A stretch of DNA of 64,000 nucleotides from Rhodovastum sp963709085 (lineage in GTDB: Bacteria; Pseudomonadota; Alphaproteobacteria; Acetobacterales; Acetobacteraceae): positions 2,170,001-2,234,000 of the forward strand of contig CAVPVB010000007.1 in NCBI GenBank assembly GCA_963709085.1, in the 5' to 3' direction. Position 1 is the stretch's first letter. Each line of letters opens with the position of its first letter. A program made the translations under genes and the position numbers. Positions 16,880-25,042 of this stretch are shown in pieces. The notes below the pieces were generated by a model, which saw only the letters and a list, made by a program, of their open reading frames with translations, was not told the origin of the DNA and ran no database searches.

Positions 16880-18337
16880 ATGCCCGACGCCACCGCAGAA
16901 TCATCTGTCGTCGTCCCTATCGCCTCCGGCCCGACGGCGGCACCGACGCCCGCGCCTTCACAGCCCGCGCCTTCACAGCAGGTCCGCGCGCCGGCCGAGT
17001 TGACGGAGGCAGGCAAGCGCCTGCGCGATACTGTGCCCAGGGCCTCGCACGGCGCCTGGAAGAAGCCCGCAGGACGCGCCGATCCGATCGCGATGTTGCA
17101 GGCCTCGGACCCCGAGCGGCTGCCCGAGCTATTGCCTGTGCGCTATGGGCGGATGCTGGTCTCGCCATTCACCTTCTACCGCGGTGCCGCCGGCGTCATG
17201 GCCGCCGACCTCGCCACGACGCCCGCCACCGGCCTGCGGGTGCAGGCATGCGGCGACTGCCACCTGCTCAACTTCGGCGGCTTCGCCACGCCCGAGCGCA
17301 ACATCATCTTCGACATCAACGATTTCGACGAGACCCTGCCGGCCCCCTGGGAGTGGGACGTGAAGCGTCTCGCCGCCTCGTTTGTGCTCGCTGCGCGCGC
17401 GAACGGCCTGTCCGATGGAGACGGCCGCGACGCCGCCGAGGCGGCCACGCGCAGCTATCGCAAGCGGCTGGCCGAATACGCGCAAATGTCGCCGCTGGAG
17501 GTCTGGTATGCGCGCATCGATGACGAGGATGTCGTCAGCCTGCTGTCCGACCCCGACCGCAGGGCGGTGGCGCGGAAGCGAATCGCCAAGGCGGTGGAAA
17601 GATCCGCCTCGGCGCTGGACTTTCCGCAACTGGCCGGCATGGTCGGCGGACACGTCCACATCAAGGATGCCCCGCCGTTGATCTTCCACCCGGAGGATAC
17701 ACGGGCGCCGGATTTCATGGCCCAGCTAGAGCTGGTGCTGGCCGCCTATCGCGAGACACTGACTGACGACCGCCGCGTGCTGTTGGACCGCTACCGGTTG
17801 GTGGACGCGGCGATCAAGGTGGTGGGCATCGGCAGCGTCGGCCGCGCCTGCTGGATCGGATTGTTCATGTCGCCGGGCAACGACCCGCTGTTCCTGCAGT
17901 TCAAGGAGGCCCGCGAGTTGGTGCTGGAGCCCTATGCCGGGGCCAGCGCCTATCCGCATCACGGCCAGCGCGTGGTGATCGGCCAGCGGCTGGCGCAGCC
18001 GGCCTCGGATGTGTTCCTGGGCTGGGTCACCGGCCCGCGCGGACGGCAATTCTACGTCCGCCAGTTGCGCGACGCCAAGATCAAGCCACTGATCGAGACG
18101 TTCGACGCCGAAACCCTGGAGGTTTTCGGCAAAGCTTGCGGCTGGGCGTTGGCGCGCAGCCACGCCAAGGCCGGCGATGCCTGGACCATCAGCGGCTATC
18201 TCGGCAGCAAGAGTGACGATTTCGACACCGCGATGGGCCGCTTCGCCATGGCCTATGCCGACCAGGCGGAGGCCGACCACGGGGCGCTGAAGGCGGCGGT
18301 AAGGGCCGGCAGGGTGCAGGTGTTGCGCGAGGCATAG
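16880..18337 (+). CDS. DUF2252 family protein
   Basis: This 485-residue protein belongs to DUF2252, a family with a kinase-like fold whose biochemical role is not established. After a low-complexity Pro/Ala/Ser segment (about 15-45), conserved stretches include RYGRMLVSPFTFYRGAAGVM, the CGDCHLLNFGGF motif with HLLNFG typical of the family, and FDINDFDETLPAPWEWDVKR. These H-N and D-D elements resemble aminoglycoside-phosphotransferase-like active sites. The ATG at 16880 follows a strong GAGGAGG site. It is followed after 7 bp by the channel-like gene, so they probably share a transcript. Confidence 0.85.
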   Translation: MPDATAESSVVVPIASGPTAAPTPAPSQPAPSQQVRAPAELTEAGKRLRDTVPRASHGAWKKPAGRADPIAMLQASDPERLPELLPVRYGRMLVSPFTFYRGAAGVMAADLATTPATGLRVQACGDCHLLNFGGFATPERNIIFDINDFDETLPAPWEWDVKRLAASFVLAARANGLSDGDGRDAAEAATRSYRKRLAEYAQMSPLEVWYARIDDEDVVSLLSDPDRRAVARKRIAKAVERSASALDFPQLAGMVGGHVHIKDAPPLIFHPEDTRAPDFMAQLELVLAAYRETLTDDRRVLLDRYRLVDAAIKVVGIGSVGRACWIGLFMSPGNDPLFLQFKEARELVLEPYAGASAYPHHGQRVVIGQRLAQPASDVFLGWVTGPRGRQFYVRQLRDAKIKPLIETFDAETLEVFGKACGWALARSHAKAGDAWTISGYLGSKSDDFDTAMGRFAMAYADQAEADHGALKAAVRAGRVQVLREA

Positions 18338-18344
18338 CCGCGCT

Positions 18345-19424
18345 GTGACATCACGTTGTGTGCGGGCTGCGCTGGCCTGCCTCGTTCTGATGGCGGCTGC
18401 ATCTGCCGCCGCCATCGCGCAACCGGCCACATTGCGCATCGTCACCGGCCGGATCGCACCGTTCGTGCTGCCTGAAGGCCCCCTGGCCGGGTTCAGCGTC
18501 GATTTGTGGACCGTGCTGGCGCAGCGCCTGGGGGTCGATGTGGTCGTCACTGATCTCGGCCGGGGCAGCGACGAGGCGCAGCTGCGCGCAGTGCTCGATG
18601 GCGCGGCGGATATGGCGATCTCGGCCATCGCCATGACGCCCGAGCGCGAGCAGGTGGTCGATTTCTCCATGGCGTATTTCGACTCCGGCCTGCAGATCAT
18701 GGTGCGACCGAAAGCCGACAATGCGTGGCGTGCCACGGCCGCGGCGGTGCTGACACGCGCCAACGGGCAAATCCTGCTGGTGGGGGCGCTGACGGTGCTG
18801 CTGCTGGCCAACGTGCTGTGGCTGGTGGAGCGGCGCAGCAACCCGTATTTCCAGCGCGGCTATCTCCGTGGCGTGCTGGAAGGGCTGTGGGGCGTGATGC
18901 TGATCATCGCCACCGGCGAGCACGGTGAGCGCGAGAACAACGGTGCGGTGAAGCGGCTGACCGTGGTTTTCATGTGGGTGATCGGCGTCGTGCTGGTGGC
19001 CCAGTTCACCGCCACGGTGACTGCCTCGCTGACGGTGCAGCAGTTGCATTCGAGTATCCAGGGACCGGGCGACCTGCCGGGCAAGACCATCGCCACCGCG
19101 CCGAACAGCATCGCGGCGGAGTACCTGACCGGGCTGCACCTACCCTTTGTCACCATCACCAGCGCCCAGGAGGGCTATGACCGGCTGCTTGCCGGAACAG
19201 TCCAGGCCATCGTGTTCGACGCGCCGACCTTGGAGTACTGGCAGTCGAGGTTGGGCAGCGGCGATCTGCAGGTGGTCGGGCCGGTGTTCCGGCCGCTGAA
19301 ATACGGCATCGCCGTCGCCCGCGGCAGCCCGCTGCGCAAGCGCCTCAACGAGGCTCTCCTGGAGATGTATGCCGATGGCACCTATGAGGACATCTCCCGC
19401 AAATGGTTCGCGCCGGCGAAGTGA
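18345..19424 (+). CDS. Glutamate-receptor-like ion channel with periplasmic ligand-binding domain
   Basis: The 359-residue protein has the prokaryotic ionotropic-glutamate-receptor layout: signal peptide (1-26), first lobe of a periplasmic amino-acid-binding domain, membrane helix 141-162, pore loop about 176-195, membrane helix 205-230 and the second lobe to the end. The segment after the pore ends ATVTASLTVQQL, matching the conserved gate of this family. The expected K+ filter TVGYG is replaced by ATGEHG (residues 189-194), so ion selectivity is unclear. The start is a GTG seven bases after the DUF2252 stop. It is often annotated simply as a transporter substrate-binding protein. Confidence 0.82.
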   Translation: MTSRCVRAALACLVLMAAASAAAIAQPATLRIVTGRIAPFVLPEGPLAGFSVDLWTVLAQRLGVDVVVTDLGRGSDEAQLRAVLDGAADMAISAIAMTPEREQVVDFSMAYFDSGLQIMVRPKADNAWRATAAAVLTRANGQILLVGALTVLLLANVLWLVERRSNPYFQRGYLRGVLEGLWGVMLIIATGEHGERENNGAVKRLTVVFMWVIGVVLVAQFTATVTASLTVQQLHSSIQGPGDLPGKTIATAPNSIAAEYLTGLHLPFVTITSAQEGYDRLLAGTVQAIVFDAPTLEYWQSRLGSGDLQVVGPVFRPLKYGIAVARGSPLRKRLNEALLEMYADGTYEDISRKWFAPAK

Positions 19425-19460
19425 CGCGGCCCGAACGGCATGGACCCGGAGTAATCACTG

Positions 19461-20168
19461 ATGGACGCCGATACCAACGTCGCCGATGGGTCCGGAGCGC
19501 CCCTCATCCGTGCCCGGCTGAAAACGCCGCGCGCTGCCGCCATCGCCGGAATTCTGTTTTCAGTCCTGCTGATCTACAGTCTTTGGCTGCTGCGGCTGTC
19601 GATCCCGGCCGATCCGCTGGAGACCGGCGCATGGTTGGAAACCAGTGCGAAAAGGGTATCCTTTGCCCTGAACCTGGTGCCGATCGCCGGCATTGCCTTC
19701 ATGTGGTTCATCGGCGTTCTGCGTGATCGCCTTGGCCGGCAGGAAGACCAGTTTTTTGCCACGGTCTTTCTCGGCAGCGGGCTGCTGTGTCTCGGCATGC
19801 TCTTTGTCGCCGCGGCGGCGACCGGCGGGCTGATCCGGGCTTACTCGGTACAACAAAAAGCGATGTTTGACGGGGCCACATTTGCCTTCGGCCGCGCATT
19901 CATTTTCGACATCATGCATATCTATGCCTTCAAGATGGCAGCGGTCTTCATGATGATCGGCTCCACGCTCGCGCTGCGCACGCGCATCACCGCGCGGTGG
20001 ATTGCGCTGCTCGGCTACGCATCGGCGGCGTTTCTGCTCTTCGGCAGCGGCTATCTCGATTGGGCCTTGTTCGTTTTCCCGGCCTGGGTACTGCTGGTGA
20101 GTTGCTACATCCTGATCGATAATTTCCGCGGCACGTCTCCCATGGCCTTGCGAGAGGATGAGCGATAA
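19461..20168 (+). CDS. Integral membrane protein, unknown function
   Basis: This 235-residue protein has about six hydrophobic segments, for example ILFSVLLIYSLWLLRLSI, VPIAGIAFMWFIGVL, TVFLGSGLLCLGMLFVAAAA, AAVFMMIGSTLAL and ALFVFPAWVLLVSCYIL. I recognise no catalytic motif. The short loop RDRLGRQEDQFFAT between helices 2 and 3 is charged and cytoplasmic-looking. It follows the channel-like gene by 36 bp on the same strand and may belong to the same operon. Confidence 0.75.
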   Translation: MDADTNVADGSGAPLIRARLKTPRAAAIAGILFSVLLIYSLWLLRLSIPADPLETGAWLETSAKRVSFALNLVPIAGIAFMWFIGVLRDRLGRQEDQFFATVFLGSGLLCLGMLFVAAAATGGLIRAYSVQQKAMFDGATFAFGRAFIFDIMHIYAFKMAAVFMMIGSTLALRTRITARWIALLGYASAAFLLFGSGYLDWALFVFPAWVLLVSCYILIDNFRGTSPMALREDER

Positions 20169-20182
20169 GCCCGGGAACAAGG

Positions 20183-20215
20183 CGTTTCACCCGGCGTGGG
20201 GGCCTCCGTGAAACG
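20183..20215. terminator. Inverted repeat at a convergent gene junction
   Basis: CGTTTCAC (20183-20190) and GTGAAACG (20208-20215) form an 8-bp perfect stem around a 17-base loop, between the ends of two convergent genes. No T-tract follows, so terminator function is inferred from position only. Confidence 0.4.
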
Positions 20216-20236
20216 ACGGCCCGCCGGCATCCGCAT

Positions 20237-21355
20237 TCAGTTGACCGGCAGCGTCAGGGTTGGCACTTGCGGCGTGACGCCGGTTTCCGCCAGGGAGAAG
20301 AACATCATCAGCATCGTGAAGATGCGCTTCGAGGCGAAATCGCGATCGTCGATCCAGTACCAGGTGTTTCGGTAATGGACCGCAGAAAACGCGTCAGCAG
20401 GTGCGACCGCCCCTGACAGGATTCGGACCAGCGGCCGGTCCCGCGGATTTTCAGCGCTGGCCAGCCGTGCGGATGGCACGGTGCGCCGTTCCGCAACGTG
20501 CTCGGCCGGCACGTCGATGCCGGCTGCCAGTTCGATGAGAATCTCGGTCATCGAGCGGGAGAGCACAGCCAATTCCCTGTCGTTGCGTTGGACTGCGCTC
20601 AGAACGATGGTGATTTCGCCCTCCTTTCCGGGTTTGAGATTGAGCGTATCCGACACGAATTTGAGGTCCTGGTTCACTTGCGGGGTCAGGCTACGCGCAA
20701 AAACCAGAATCCCGACTTCCTCGGTGCCGCGCTTCTCCAGGCGCATGCTGACCGCCTCGGACAGTTGCAGCCGCCGCAAGGCATCCAGGAGCGGATAGAA
20801 CCCGGGCTCGGCAGCGTGAACCTGGCCGCCCATGGAGCTTTGGTTGGAGACGCCGTTCAGTGAACGTACCGTGACGAGCAGAACGAAATCCGCAGGGTAG
20901 CCGGCCTGGATGAGTTGAAAGATGCCTGTGGGGGTGATGGGTCGCATCAGGCTTTTGGTGAACTTGTCGCCGGTGAGGGGCGTGTAGGAGATGGTCGGGC
21001 GGTCCTGATAGGCGGCACCGACACCGAAACTCGCCGTGTTCCAGGGGGCGACGCCGGTCAGGTTGGAGTTGATCATGGCGCCAGCGGATAACTGGCCCCC
21101 GAAAGCATAGGAGTTGACGACCGAGGAGACATCGAGGAACGATGGGGCGTCGCCGTAGCGAAGACGGACAACGTTGAGGAGGGTTTGCTCCTTCCAGGAA
21201 TCCGCGATGGAGGAAAGGTAGTCGGTGCGATCCCGCGGTATGACAGCCGGCCCCAGCGACGCGCATCCGATGACGGGCAGCAGCAACAACGCCGTCCCAA
21301 ACCGCCGCAACCTGAGGGAGATCAGGGGCCTGTTGACCCCTGGAAAAGCAGACAT
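20237..21355 (-). CDS. Putative lipoprotein, unknown function
   Basis: The 372-residue protein has a lipoprotein signal (FGTALLLLPVIGCAS) and is probably outer-membrane or periplasmic. I recognise no domain. It contains a repeatedly hydrophilic and beta-rich region (NSYAFGGQLSAGAMINSN, YQDRPTISYTPLTGDKF) and a C-terminal part that suggests a folded globular domain with YRNTWYWIDDRDFASKR. I chose the ATG at 21355 because a GGGAGAA ribosome site precedes it and the signal peptide begins soon after. The frame is open for another 400 bases upstream, through the FNR box, but that part shows no protein-like signal except a short Gly/Ala/Val-rich run. Confidence 0.7.
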   Translation of the reverse strand: MSAFPGVNRPLISLRLRRFGTALLLLPVIGCASLGPAVIPRDRTDYLSSIADSWKEQTLLNVVRLRYGDAPSFLDVSSVVNSYAFGGQLSAGAMINSNLTGVAPWNTASFGVGAAYQDRPTISYTPLTGDKFTKSLMRPITPTGIFQLIQAGYPADFVLLVTVRSLNGVSNQSSMGGQVHAAEPGFYPLLDALRRLQLSEAVSMRLEKRGTEEVGILVFARSLTPQVNQDLKFVSDTLNLKPGKEGEITIVLSAVQRNDRELAVLSRSMTEILIELAAGIDVPAEHVAERRTVPSARLASAENPRDRPLVRILSGAVAPADAFSAVHYRNTWYWIDDRDFASKRIFTMLMMFFSLAETGVTPQVPTLTLPVN

Positions 21356-21832
21356 TGATTGATGTTCTCCCGGCGGCGAACGACATATCCGGCCTGGACG
21401 GCACCGCAGCCATTCCCCGCCGCTCTTCAAGCCATCTTCTCCTGGCAGCCTGCCAAGAACCTTCGCCATCGTAATGTACCGAGGCGGCACAGCAACATCA
21501 GAGCAACACTGCATCCCGTTTCCACACATCGGGACAGTGGTCAAGCGCGGTTGCGGCGCGGCGCCGACCGCGCCGGTCATGGCTCCCGCGACAACACCGC
21601 CGGCGACCACACCTGCGACGGAAGCCTGCCAGGATAGACCGCCAGTGGCTCCCGTGCGACTCGCTGGAACGCGATCCATATTGCCAGGGCACGCCATCGT
21701 GATCCGACGGCTGGGCGCGGCGTCTGATAAACTTTGATCTGGGTCAATGCTGCAATGCAGCATTCATTCTATATTGGTCATGACTAAGCAAGGGCAATGA
21801 AGCTCTTGCGCCAGTACCCTCGGGAGAGTCAG
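21356..21832. other. Divergent intergenic region with FNR-controlled promoter
   Basis: This 477-bp region separates the lipoprotein gene from the DUF3141 operon. Its right end holds the FNR box and -10 element listed separately, and an adjacent palindrome AATGCTGC-AAT-GCAGCATT (21746-21764). The left part is open on the minus strand and could encode a Gly/Val-rich stretch (VAGVVAGGVVAGAMTGAVGA), but no start or ribosome site supports a gene. Confidence 0.6.
21734..21775 (+). promoter_or_regulatory. FNR box with class II promoter for DUF3141-pta-ackA
   Basis: TTGATCTGGGTCAA (21734-21747) matches TTGAT-N4-ATCAA in nine of ten positions. TATATT at 21770-21775 can serve as the -10 element. A start point seven bases later, near 21782, puts the box centre (21740.5) at exactly -41.5, the position of class II FNR-activated promoters. 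A palindrome at 21746-21764 overlaps the right edge of the box. Activation under low oxygen by the FNR-type protein at 1203-1940 is the natural inference. Confidence 0.75.
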
Positions 21833-24074
21833 GTGACTGATCAGTCGCGGCTTCTCGGCTTGCCAATGCAAGCATGGGGTTCCTTCAACCCGGTTCAGGA
21901 GTACTGGCTCGACGCCTGGCAGCGCTCCATCCTGTTCCTCGACGTGCTGCGCCAGCGCGGCAACATCGCCCGCGAGCACAATGCGCGGCTCGCACCGAAC
22001 GTGCTCAGCTTCATCCCCGAACTCGTGCTGGACGGGCGCAAGTTCGATCGGCCGGTGAACTACGCCCTGGTGCGCATCGTGCCGCCTTCAGGCACCTCGA
22101 CCGACCCCGCCAAGCGGCCGTTCATCATCTTCGACCCGCGCGCCGGGCACGGCCCCGGCATCGGCGGCATGAAGCACGACAGCGAGATCGGCGTGGCCCT
22201 GCAGGCCGGCCATCCCTGCTACTTCGTCGGCTTTCTGCCCAATCCCGATGCCCGGCCAGACAGTCGAGGATGTCTGCCGCGCCGAGGCGATCTTCGTCGA
22301 GGCGGTGGCGGCGCGCCATACCGACCACCGACGGCAAGCCCGTGCTGATCGGCAACTGCCAGGCGGGCTGGCAGATCATGATGATGGCGGCGCTGCGGCC
22401 GGAACTCGCCGGCCCGATCCTGCTGGCCGGCTCGCCGCTGTCCTATTGGGCGGGCGTGCATGGCAAGAACCCGATGCGCTATCTCGGCGGCGTGCTCGGC
22501 GGCACCTGGCTGACCGCGCTCACCGGCGATCTCGGCCACGGCATCTTCGACGGCGCCCACCTGATCGCCAATTTCGAAGCCGGCAACCCCGCCAATACCT
22601 ACTGGCAGAAGCTCTACAACGTCTATTCGAAGGTCGATACCGAAGCGCAGCGGTTCCTCGAGTTCGAGACCTGGTGGGGCAGCCCGGTGCTGCTCAACGC
22701 CGAGGAGATGCAGTGGATCGCCGATAATCTCTTCGTCGGCAACCGGCTGGCAACCGGCGAACTGCACGCCTCTGACGGTACCCGCATCGATCTGCGCAAC
22801 ATCCGCTCGCCGATCGTGGTGTTCTGCTCCTGGGGCGACGACATCACCCCGCCGCAGCAGGCGCTCGGCTGGATCACCGATCTCTATGCCGAGGACAGCG
22901 AGATCGTCGCCAACGGCCAGACCATCGTCTACACGCTGCACCAGAGCATCGGCCATCTCGGCATCTTCGTCTCCGGCAAGGTCGCGACCAAGGAGCATGG
23001 CGAGTTCGCCAACTGCATGGACATGATCGACCTGGCACCGCCCGGCCTCTACGAGGCGGTGATCACCGAGGTCAGCGCGGACATGGCCAATCCCGAGCTG
23101 ATCCACGGGCGCTATCTGTTCCGGCTGGAGGCGCGCAGCCTGGCTGACATCCGGGCGCTCGGCGGCAACGATGCCGCGGACGATCTGCGCTTCGCCGCGG
23201 CGGCGCGGCTGTCCGAGGTCAATCTCGGCCTGTATCGCACCCTGGTCGCGTCGGCGGTGCGGGCGATGACCACCGGGCAGACCGCCGAGGCGGCGCGCCA
23301 ACTGCATCCGAACCGGGTGAGCGTCGCCATGTTCGCCGACGAGAACCCGCTGATGCAGCCGGTCAAGGCGCTGGCCGAGACTGTGCGGGGCGCCCGCCAG
23401 AAGGTGTCGGCAGACAATCCGCTGCTGGCCATGGAACGGGCGGCGTCGGACTGGATCACCACCTGCTTCAAGACCTATGGCGCGGCGCGGGACATGTGGA
23501 CCGAGCACATGTTCCTGACCACCTACGGCTCGCCGGTGCTGCAGGCGCTGCTCGGGCTGGGCGTCGACCAGCCGCTGGCGCGTCGCCGCATCGAGCACGA
23601 CCTGATCCGCGAGGCGACCGAGGCGCGGCGGCGGGCCGAGCTCGAAACGCGGTTCGAGTCGGGGGGCTGCCCGAGGTGCTGCTGCGGGCGCTGATCTATA
23701 TCCGCCTGCCCGAGCGCGGTGCCGATGAGCGTGGCTTTGTCGCCATGGAGTCGATCCGCCAGGCGCAGCCGCCCGGCAAGCGGCTCAGCCAGCCGCGCCT
23801 CAAGGAGTTGTTCACTGAGCAGTTCCTGCTGCTGAAGTACGACGAGGACCGCGCGGTGCGCGCCATTCCGGCACTGCTGCCCAAGGAGGCAACGCAGCGG
23901 CGGGCGGCGCTCTCCGCCCTGCGGCGCGTTGTCGGCGCCAGCGGCCAGATCTCGCCGGAGGGCAAGCAACGCCTGGCCCGCATCGAGGCGATGTTCGATG
24001 GGGCGGAGAAGGCCGCTTCCAAGGGAGACGCTTCCAAGGGAGAGGCTTCCAAAGGAGAGGCTTCCAATGCCTGA
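21833..24074 (+). CDS. DUF3141 protein, PHA-synthase-like alpha/beta hydrolase fold (three frameshifts)
   Basis: After frame correction this is a protein of about 747 residues, DUF3141, with a fold related to polyhydroxyalkanoate synthase. The nucleophile elbow IGNCQAGW carries cysteine as in PhaC, and SWGDDITPP and QSIGHLGIF supply candidate Asp and His. Frames join at about 22243 (AATCCCGATG for AATCCGATG), 22318 (one extra base before ACCACCGACGGC) and 23662 (a G-run, TCGGGGGGCTG). The GTG at 21833 has a GGGAGAG site; an ATG at 21797 is possible but poorly spaced. The C-terminus ends in 15-bp repeats encoding ASKGE units that overlap pta. Its enzymatic role is unknown; the context suggests acyl-CoA or acyl-phosphate metabolism at low oxygen. 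Confidence 0.8.
24015..24074 (+). repeat. 15-bp tandem repeats carrying the pta ribosome site and start
   Basis: Four 15-base units begin GCTTCCA at 24015, 24030, 24045 and 24060. The first three read GCTTCCAAGGGAGAC, GCTTCCAAGGGAGAG and GCTTCCAAAGGAGAG. Each contains a purine-rich Shine-Dalgarno-like block. The fourth, GCTTCCAATGCCTGA, holds both the pta ATG (24067) and the DUF3141 stop (24072-24074). The AAAGGAG of unit three sits at a proper distance from the ATG. Confidence 0.9.
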
Positions 24075-25032
24075 CGATCCCACGACGGGCAGCCCCCGGC
24101 GGCATGAACGGTACGACCGCCTGATCGCCGCGGCGCGGGAACTCAAGCCCACCCGGACGGCGATCGTCCATCCCTGCAACGAGGTGTCGCTGGAAAGTGC
24201 CATCGAGGCGCAGCGGCTTGGGCTGATCGAGCCGATCCTGGTCGGGCCGGCCGCGCGCATCCGCGACGCGGCGGTCAAGGCCGGGGTCGATCTCGGCGCA
24301 TTGCCAATCATCGATAGCGCGCACAGCCACGATTCCGCGGCCAAGGCGGTCGAGCAGGTCCGGCTCGGGCAGGCCGAGGCGCTGATGAAGGGCAGCCTGC
24401 ACACCGATGAGTTGATGGGCGCGGTGGTGGCGCGCGAGGGCGGCATCCGCACCGCGCGGCGCATCAGCCATTGCTTCGTCATGGCCGTGCCGGGTCATAA
24501 CGACCCGCTGATCATCACCGATGCCGCCATCAACATCGCGCCGAATTTCACCGAAAAGGTCGACATCGTGCAGAACGCGATCGACCTGGCGCACGCCCTG
24601 CGCTTCCCGGAGGTGCGGGTGGCGATCCTGAGCGCGATGGAGACCATCAACCCGAAAGTGCCATCGACGCTGGAGGCCGCCGGGCTGTGCAAGATGGCCG
24701 ACCGCGGGCAGATCACCGGGGCGTTGCTGGACGGGCCGCTGGCGCTCGACAACGCGATCAACCCGGAAGCCGCCGCCATCAAGGGCATCGTCTCACCGGT
24801 CGCGGGGCGGGCGAACGTTCTGGTGGCGCCCGATCTGGAGGCCGGCAACATGCTGGTGAAAAGCCTGACCTTCCTGGCCGGCGCCGACGGCGGCGGCATC
24901 GTGCTCGGCGCCCGGGTGCCGATCATCCTGACCAGCCGCGCCGATTCCCTGCTGGTCCGGCTGGCCTCCTGCGCCGTCGCCGCCCTGGTGGCCGAGGCCC
25001 GGCGCGCCGCCGCCACAGCCTCGATCCGCTGA
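24067..25032 (+). CDS. pta: Phosphate acetyltransferase / phosphate acyltransferase
   Basis: This 321-residue enzyme belongs to the short Pta/Ptb (phosphate acetyl/butyryltransferase) family and would exchange acetyl-CoA and phosphate for acetyl phosphate and CoA. Characteristic segments are EALMKGSLHTDELMGAVV, RRISHCFVMAVPGHNDPLII, ALLDGPLALDNAIN and GADGGGIVLGARVPIILTSRADS near the C-terminus. The ATG at 24067 overlaps the end of DUF3141 by eight bases. It is followed by ackA after 10 bp, the complete Pta-AckA pair. Short Pta proteins can prefer other acyl-CoAs, so acetyl specificity is inferred from the ackA partner. Expression should follow the FNR promoter at 21734. Confidence 0.93.
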   Translation: MPDDPTTGSPRRHERYDRLIAAARELKPTRTAIVHPCNEVSLESAIEAQRLGLIEPILVGPAARIRDAAVKAGVDLGALPIIDSAHSHDSAAKAVEQVRLGQAEALMKGSLHTDELMGAVVAREGGIRTARRISHCFVMAVPGHNDPLIITDAAINIAPNFTEKVDIVQNAIDLAHALRFPEVRVAILSAMETINPKVPSTLEAAGLCKMADRGQITGALLDGPLALDNAINPEAAAIKGIVSPVAGRANVLVAPDLEAGNMLVKSLTFLAGADGGGIVLGARVPIILTSRADSLLVRLASCAVAALVAEARRAAATASIR

Positions 25033-25042
25033 GGAGGCCGAC

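Noticed and set aside
21356..21763. Extending the lipoprotein gene upstream, or a separate glycine-zipper gene
   Set aside because: The frame is open but crosses the FNR promoter, lacks a ribosome site, and the lipoprotein signal with a good ribosome site starts at 21355.
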